From assembly GCF_932526225.1 (NCBI RefSeq), contig NC_064045.1, positions 3,978,498 to 4,042,497 of the forward strand: a DNA stretch of 64,000 nucleotides. Reading direction: 5' to 3'. Below are positions 61,601-64,000 of this stretch, in pieces. This DNA comes from Nematostella vectensis. Its lineage: Eukaryota > Cnidaria > Anthozoa > Actiniaria > Edwardsiidae. Both the position numbers and the translations under genes were made by a program. Each line of letters starts with the position of its first letter. Within the stretch, counting starts at the first letter, position 1. Below the pieces are notes generated by a model. The model did no database searches, was not told the DNA's origin, and saw only the letters and a program-made list of their open reading frames with translations.

Positions 61601-63825
61601 CGATATTGGATACGACGATATTCTCGATTTTACGATACAAATCTGTTCTCCCGAGCGTAATTTTTGCCTCGATTAAAGGATATTATTGATACTGTCTATC
61701 AACATAGAGAGAAAAACTCAAGACAACACACACGTACAGTACAGTTAATCTATTTTTTGACTTCACAGATCTTGTTAAATGCAGATAACAGGTTGATAGA
61801 GAGTAACTGAACAGTACGGTTACAATATTATTATTTTGTAAGAGTTGATAATTAACCCGACCTCGCTACAACGATATTTTCAATGGATTTTCCTTTATAT
61901 CGTAAAATCGAGGACCTCTTTACAACGATACTTCTATTTTACGATACATTTTCTTTCTCACGAGACATAACGGAAAATCCAGGTTCCACTGTACCCCCCC
62001 CCCCCCCCCCCTATGCGCAGATCTTTCTGTGTCGCTCGTTTCCTTTGCTCCGCATCAACCTCTGCCATAACAACGGCGCGGGGTTACGGTATAATTACAC
62101 CTTCACTGTTACGGTTACGGTATAATTACGCCGCCTGTGTAACGGTTACTCCATAATTACGCCGCCTGTGTTACGGTTACGGTTTACGGTATAATTGCGC
62201 CGTCTTTGTTACGGTTACGGTATAATTACACCGCCTGTGTTACGGTTACGGTATAATTACGCCACCTGTTTTACGGAGTCTGTGTTACGGAGTTACAGTC
62301 AATTGCAACTGTTTATAAATGGTGCGTCCTAATGCAAAACGTGTGGTTTTCTTGGTCACAACTTTAAACTTACGATTTTGAACTCGTCTGAGTTGAAGTT
62401 TAGCGGTGCTCGACGACTTTCCGTCTCAATCCGACTGGAGTCAGTACCAGGTTGCGGGACCGTGGTGCGCCCGCCATTAGACTCAGACAGACCAGCGGTA
62501 TCTTGACTGCTTGTACTCACACCATCGGAGCGAGGCTCGACGGAAGTCTTTTCGTCACCAGCCTCGTTCTCACGCATCTCTGAGTCGCTTCTCTCCAGCC
62601 CGCCATCAGAAGTTGAAATTTCAGCGAATACCGGGCTACCTGTGGATGATGGTGCATCAAACCTTGCCAAAAGTTTGGCCGACACTTTCTCTAACGCCAT
62701 GGTCTTGTTAATCGATTCATCGTCGGGTTGACGGGACTTCGGCGGCGTGGAAAGCATCGTCAAGTCCTCGGGTTTCGGGGAATGGGCTGGGGAAGAGCCG
62801 GTAGACGATGTAATGACATCATTGCTTTTTGATACGTCTTCAGATTTTGTAACGTCATCGGTACTTCCATTTGAGATAACGGCGCTGTTTTCACACTTTT
62901 GTTTTTCTGCGTCATTTCCAGTGCTCTGTTCGGCGGTGCCTTTGCCGGTTGTTTTGGAAGTTATTCTTCGAAGACGCTCCAACACAATCGGCTTGATCTT
63001 TAGGGGACCAAGTTGAGTCGGGGTTTTCTCGTCATTGCCACTATCTTCTCTAGCATCGCTAGAATCCTCTATTTAGATTGATAAAAACACGTTATATAAG
63101 TGCAAGAAAATGGAAAAATCCCTTCTAATAAATTTAGCGATTACAGAAACGAAATATACTTATTCCAAATTTCATGTATTGATCACTAGAATCACTAGGA
63201 TTCCTGTGGTGATACGTCGAGCGGGTCTTTTTCCGCTTTTGGTTGATTAGGGTACTACGTGCGCTCTTATTGGTTGATTAGCGTACTACGTGCGCTCTCA
63301 TTGGTTGATTAGCGTACTACGTGCGCTCTCACTGGTTGATTAGCGTACTACGTGCGCTCTCATTGGTTGATTAGCGTACTACGTGCGCTCTCATTGGTTG
63401 ATTAGCGTACTACGTGCGCTCTCATTGGTTGATTAGCGTACTACGTGCGCTCTCATTGGTTGATTAGGGTACTACGTGCGCTCTCATTGGTTGATTAGCG
63501 TACTACGCGCACTCTCATTGGTTGATTAGCGCACTACGCACGCTCTCATTGGTTGATTAGCGTATTACATACACTCTCATTGGTTGATTAGCGTACTACA
63601 CACTTTTATTGGTTAATAAGCGTACTACGCGCGCTCTCATTGGTTGATTAGCGTACTACGTGCGTTCTCATTGGTTGATTAGCGGACTACGTGCGCTCTC
63701 ATTGGTTGATTAGGGTACTACGTGCGCTCTCATTGTCTGATTAGCGTACTAGGTGCGCTGTCATTGGTTGATTAAACCTCGAGCTTATTTACTCACCCTT
63801 GTAATTGTTGACTTCATCGATTTTT
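58691..63825 (-). CDS. ATF7IP: ATF7IP-like chromatin cofactor, last four exons
   Basis: Exons on the minus strand: 63825-63797, 63068-62374, 61237-61016 and 59953-58691. Junctions are GT-AG and in frame, and the 5' exons lie beyond the window. The first long exon is Ser/Thr/Glu-rich and disordered ([16 protein letters not shown] near its start). Exon 61237-61016 is a coiled coil ([38 protein letters not shown]). The last exon is a long Pro/Gln-rich stretch followed by a C-terminal fibronectin type III domain: [63 protein letters not shown]. This domain order is that of ATF7IP/MCAF1, the partner of the histone H3K9 methyltransferase SETDB1. Introns hold MITEs and minisatellites. Confidence 0.87.
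60312..60462. mobile_element. Inverted-repeat element, 151 bp
   Basis: CTAGGCGACATGTCGAGC (60312) is matched in inverted form by GCTCGGCATGTCGCCTAG ending at 60462. Inside are repeated CGCGACA phrases. It lies in the last ATF7IP intron beside a second foldback element. Confidence 0.6.
60470..60759. mobile_element. MITE with about 40-base TIRs, 290 bp
   Basis: ACAGGTAGTCCAAGCTCCTT (60470) pairs with the inverse of GAGCTTGGGCTACCTGT ending at 60759, continuing inward through TGATTTTACGG / CCGTAAAATCA and AACAAAATTAGTG / CACTAATTTTGTT. No coding sequence. Confidence 0.7.
61487..61991. mobile_element. pogo/Tigger-like MITE, 505 bp, TA target duplication
   Basis: Starts CAGTGAAACCTGGATTTTACG and ends with the inverse form CCAGGTTCCACTG, flanked by TA on both sides (61485-61486, 61992-61993). 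CAGTG-AACCT ends are typical of pogo/Tigger elements. Sub-repeats of GATTTTACGATA lie inside both ends. No transposase remains. Confidence 0.7.
62075..62290. repeat. Minisatellite, GGTATAATTACGCCGCCTGT type
   Basis: About six imperfect copies of GTTACGGTTACGGTATAATT plus ACGCCGCCTGT with variable length, next to a run of C at about 61994-62011 and before the 5' splice site of an ATF7IP intron. Confidence 0.85.
63236..63775. repeat. 31-bp minisatellite, about 17 copies, in an ATF7IP intron
   Basis: Unit GTACTACGTGCGCTCTCATT plus GGTTGATTAGC. The central copies are nearly identical and the outer ones decay. It contains ATTGG, the inverse of CCAAT. Confidence 0.95.
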
Positions 63826-64000
63826 CTGTTAAAAAAATAGCAACCATCAAGTCAGTAATCGCACACAATGGCATACGTTTACAATCATAAGTGCAGGTTT
63901 GTGTGTGAATACGTTCACTTAAAACGGTTCCATTGGCCACATTTACCCAACACCCCGGTACATGTTTATCCATGTGAAGCAACGTCCGCAAGCAACAACA

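Overview
This is a 64 kb piece of animal nuclear genome. It contains spliced genes with GT-AG introns and metazoan protein families (a nuclear receptor, an ATF7IP-type chromatin cofactor, an RSAD1/HemW-type protein). It also contains many minisatellites, MITEs, a LINE fragment, a broken hAT transposon and a broken Tc1-like transposon. The repeat content and small exons would fit a cnidarian such as a sea anemone, but that is an inference and the sequence does not prove it.

The centrepiece, 17142-33506, is an apparently full-length Polinton/Maverick, a self-synthesising virus-like transposon. It has terminal inverted repeats (TIRs), a short target-site duplication (GGTTC) and about 16 uninterrupted genes: protein-primed DNA polymerase B, DDE integrase, packaging ATPase, double jelly-roll capsid protein, penton-like minor capsid protein, several small membrane or coiled-coil proteins, a TFIIB-like transcription factor, an ankyrin protein and a five-repeat Cys/His protein. 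Outer genes (both ends) carry replication and regulation functions. The inner block, almost all on the minus strand, carries morphogenesis functions. Every gene has a TTTAAA-type box about 17-30 bases before its start codon, in two flavours that split by gene class. Together with the TFIIB-like gene this suggests that the element carries its own promoter-recognition system. A short palindromic repeat is scattered through the element, also in frame inside four sites of three proteins. No adenovirus-type protease gene was found, although Polintons usually have one.

The Polinton sits inside an older Tc1-like transposon, whose two diverged inverted ends now lie near 15917 and 33862.

Left of it: a broken hAT transposase (0.5-2.5 kb), possible exons of an unknown gene (3.8-4.1 kb), a 5'-truncated LINE with a 15-bp target duplication (5.36-6.23 kb), two MITEs, and a 5.6 kb array of about 217 copies of a 26-bp unit with higher-order structure.

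Right of it: a complete 15-exon RSAD1/HemW-like gene on the plus strand (34.4-47.3 kb; introns hold a 2.1 kb 23-bp minisatellite and shuffled repeat blocks), a three-exon nuclear receptor gene on the plus strand (48.55-50.70 kb), a six-exon coiled-coil protein gene on the minus strand (55.07-52.02 kb), a tRNA-like pseudogene, and the 3' four exons of an ATF7IP-like gene on the minus strand (63.8-58.7 kb), with MITEs and a 31-bp minisatellite in its introns.
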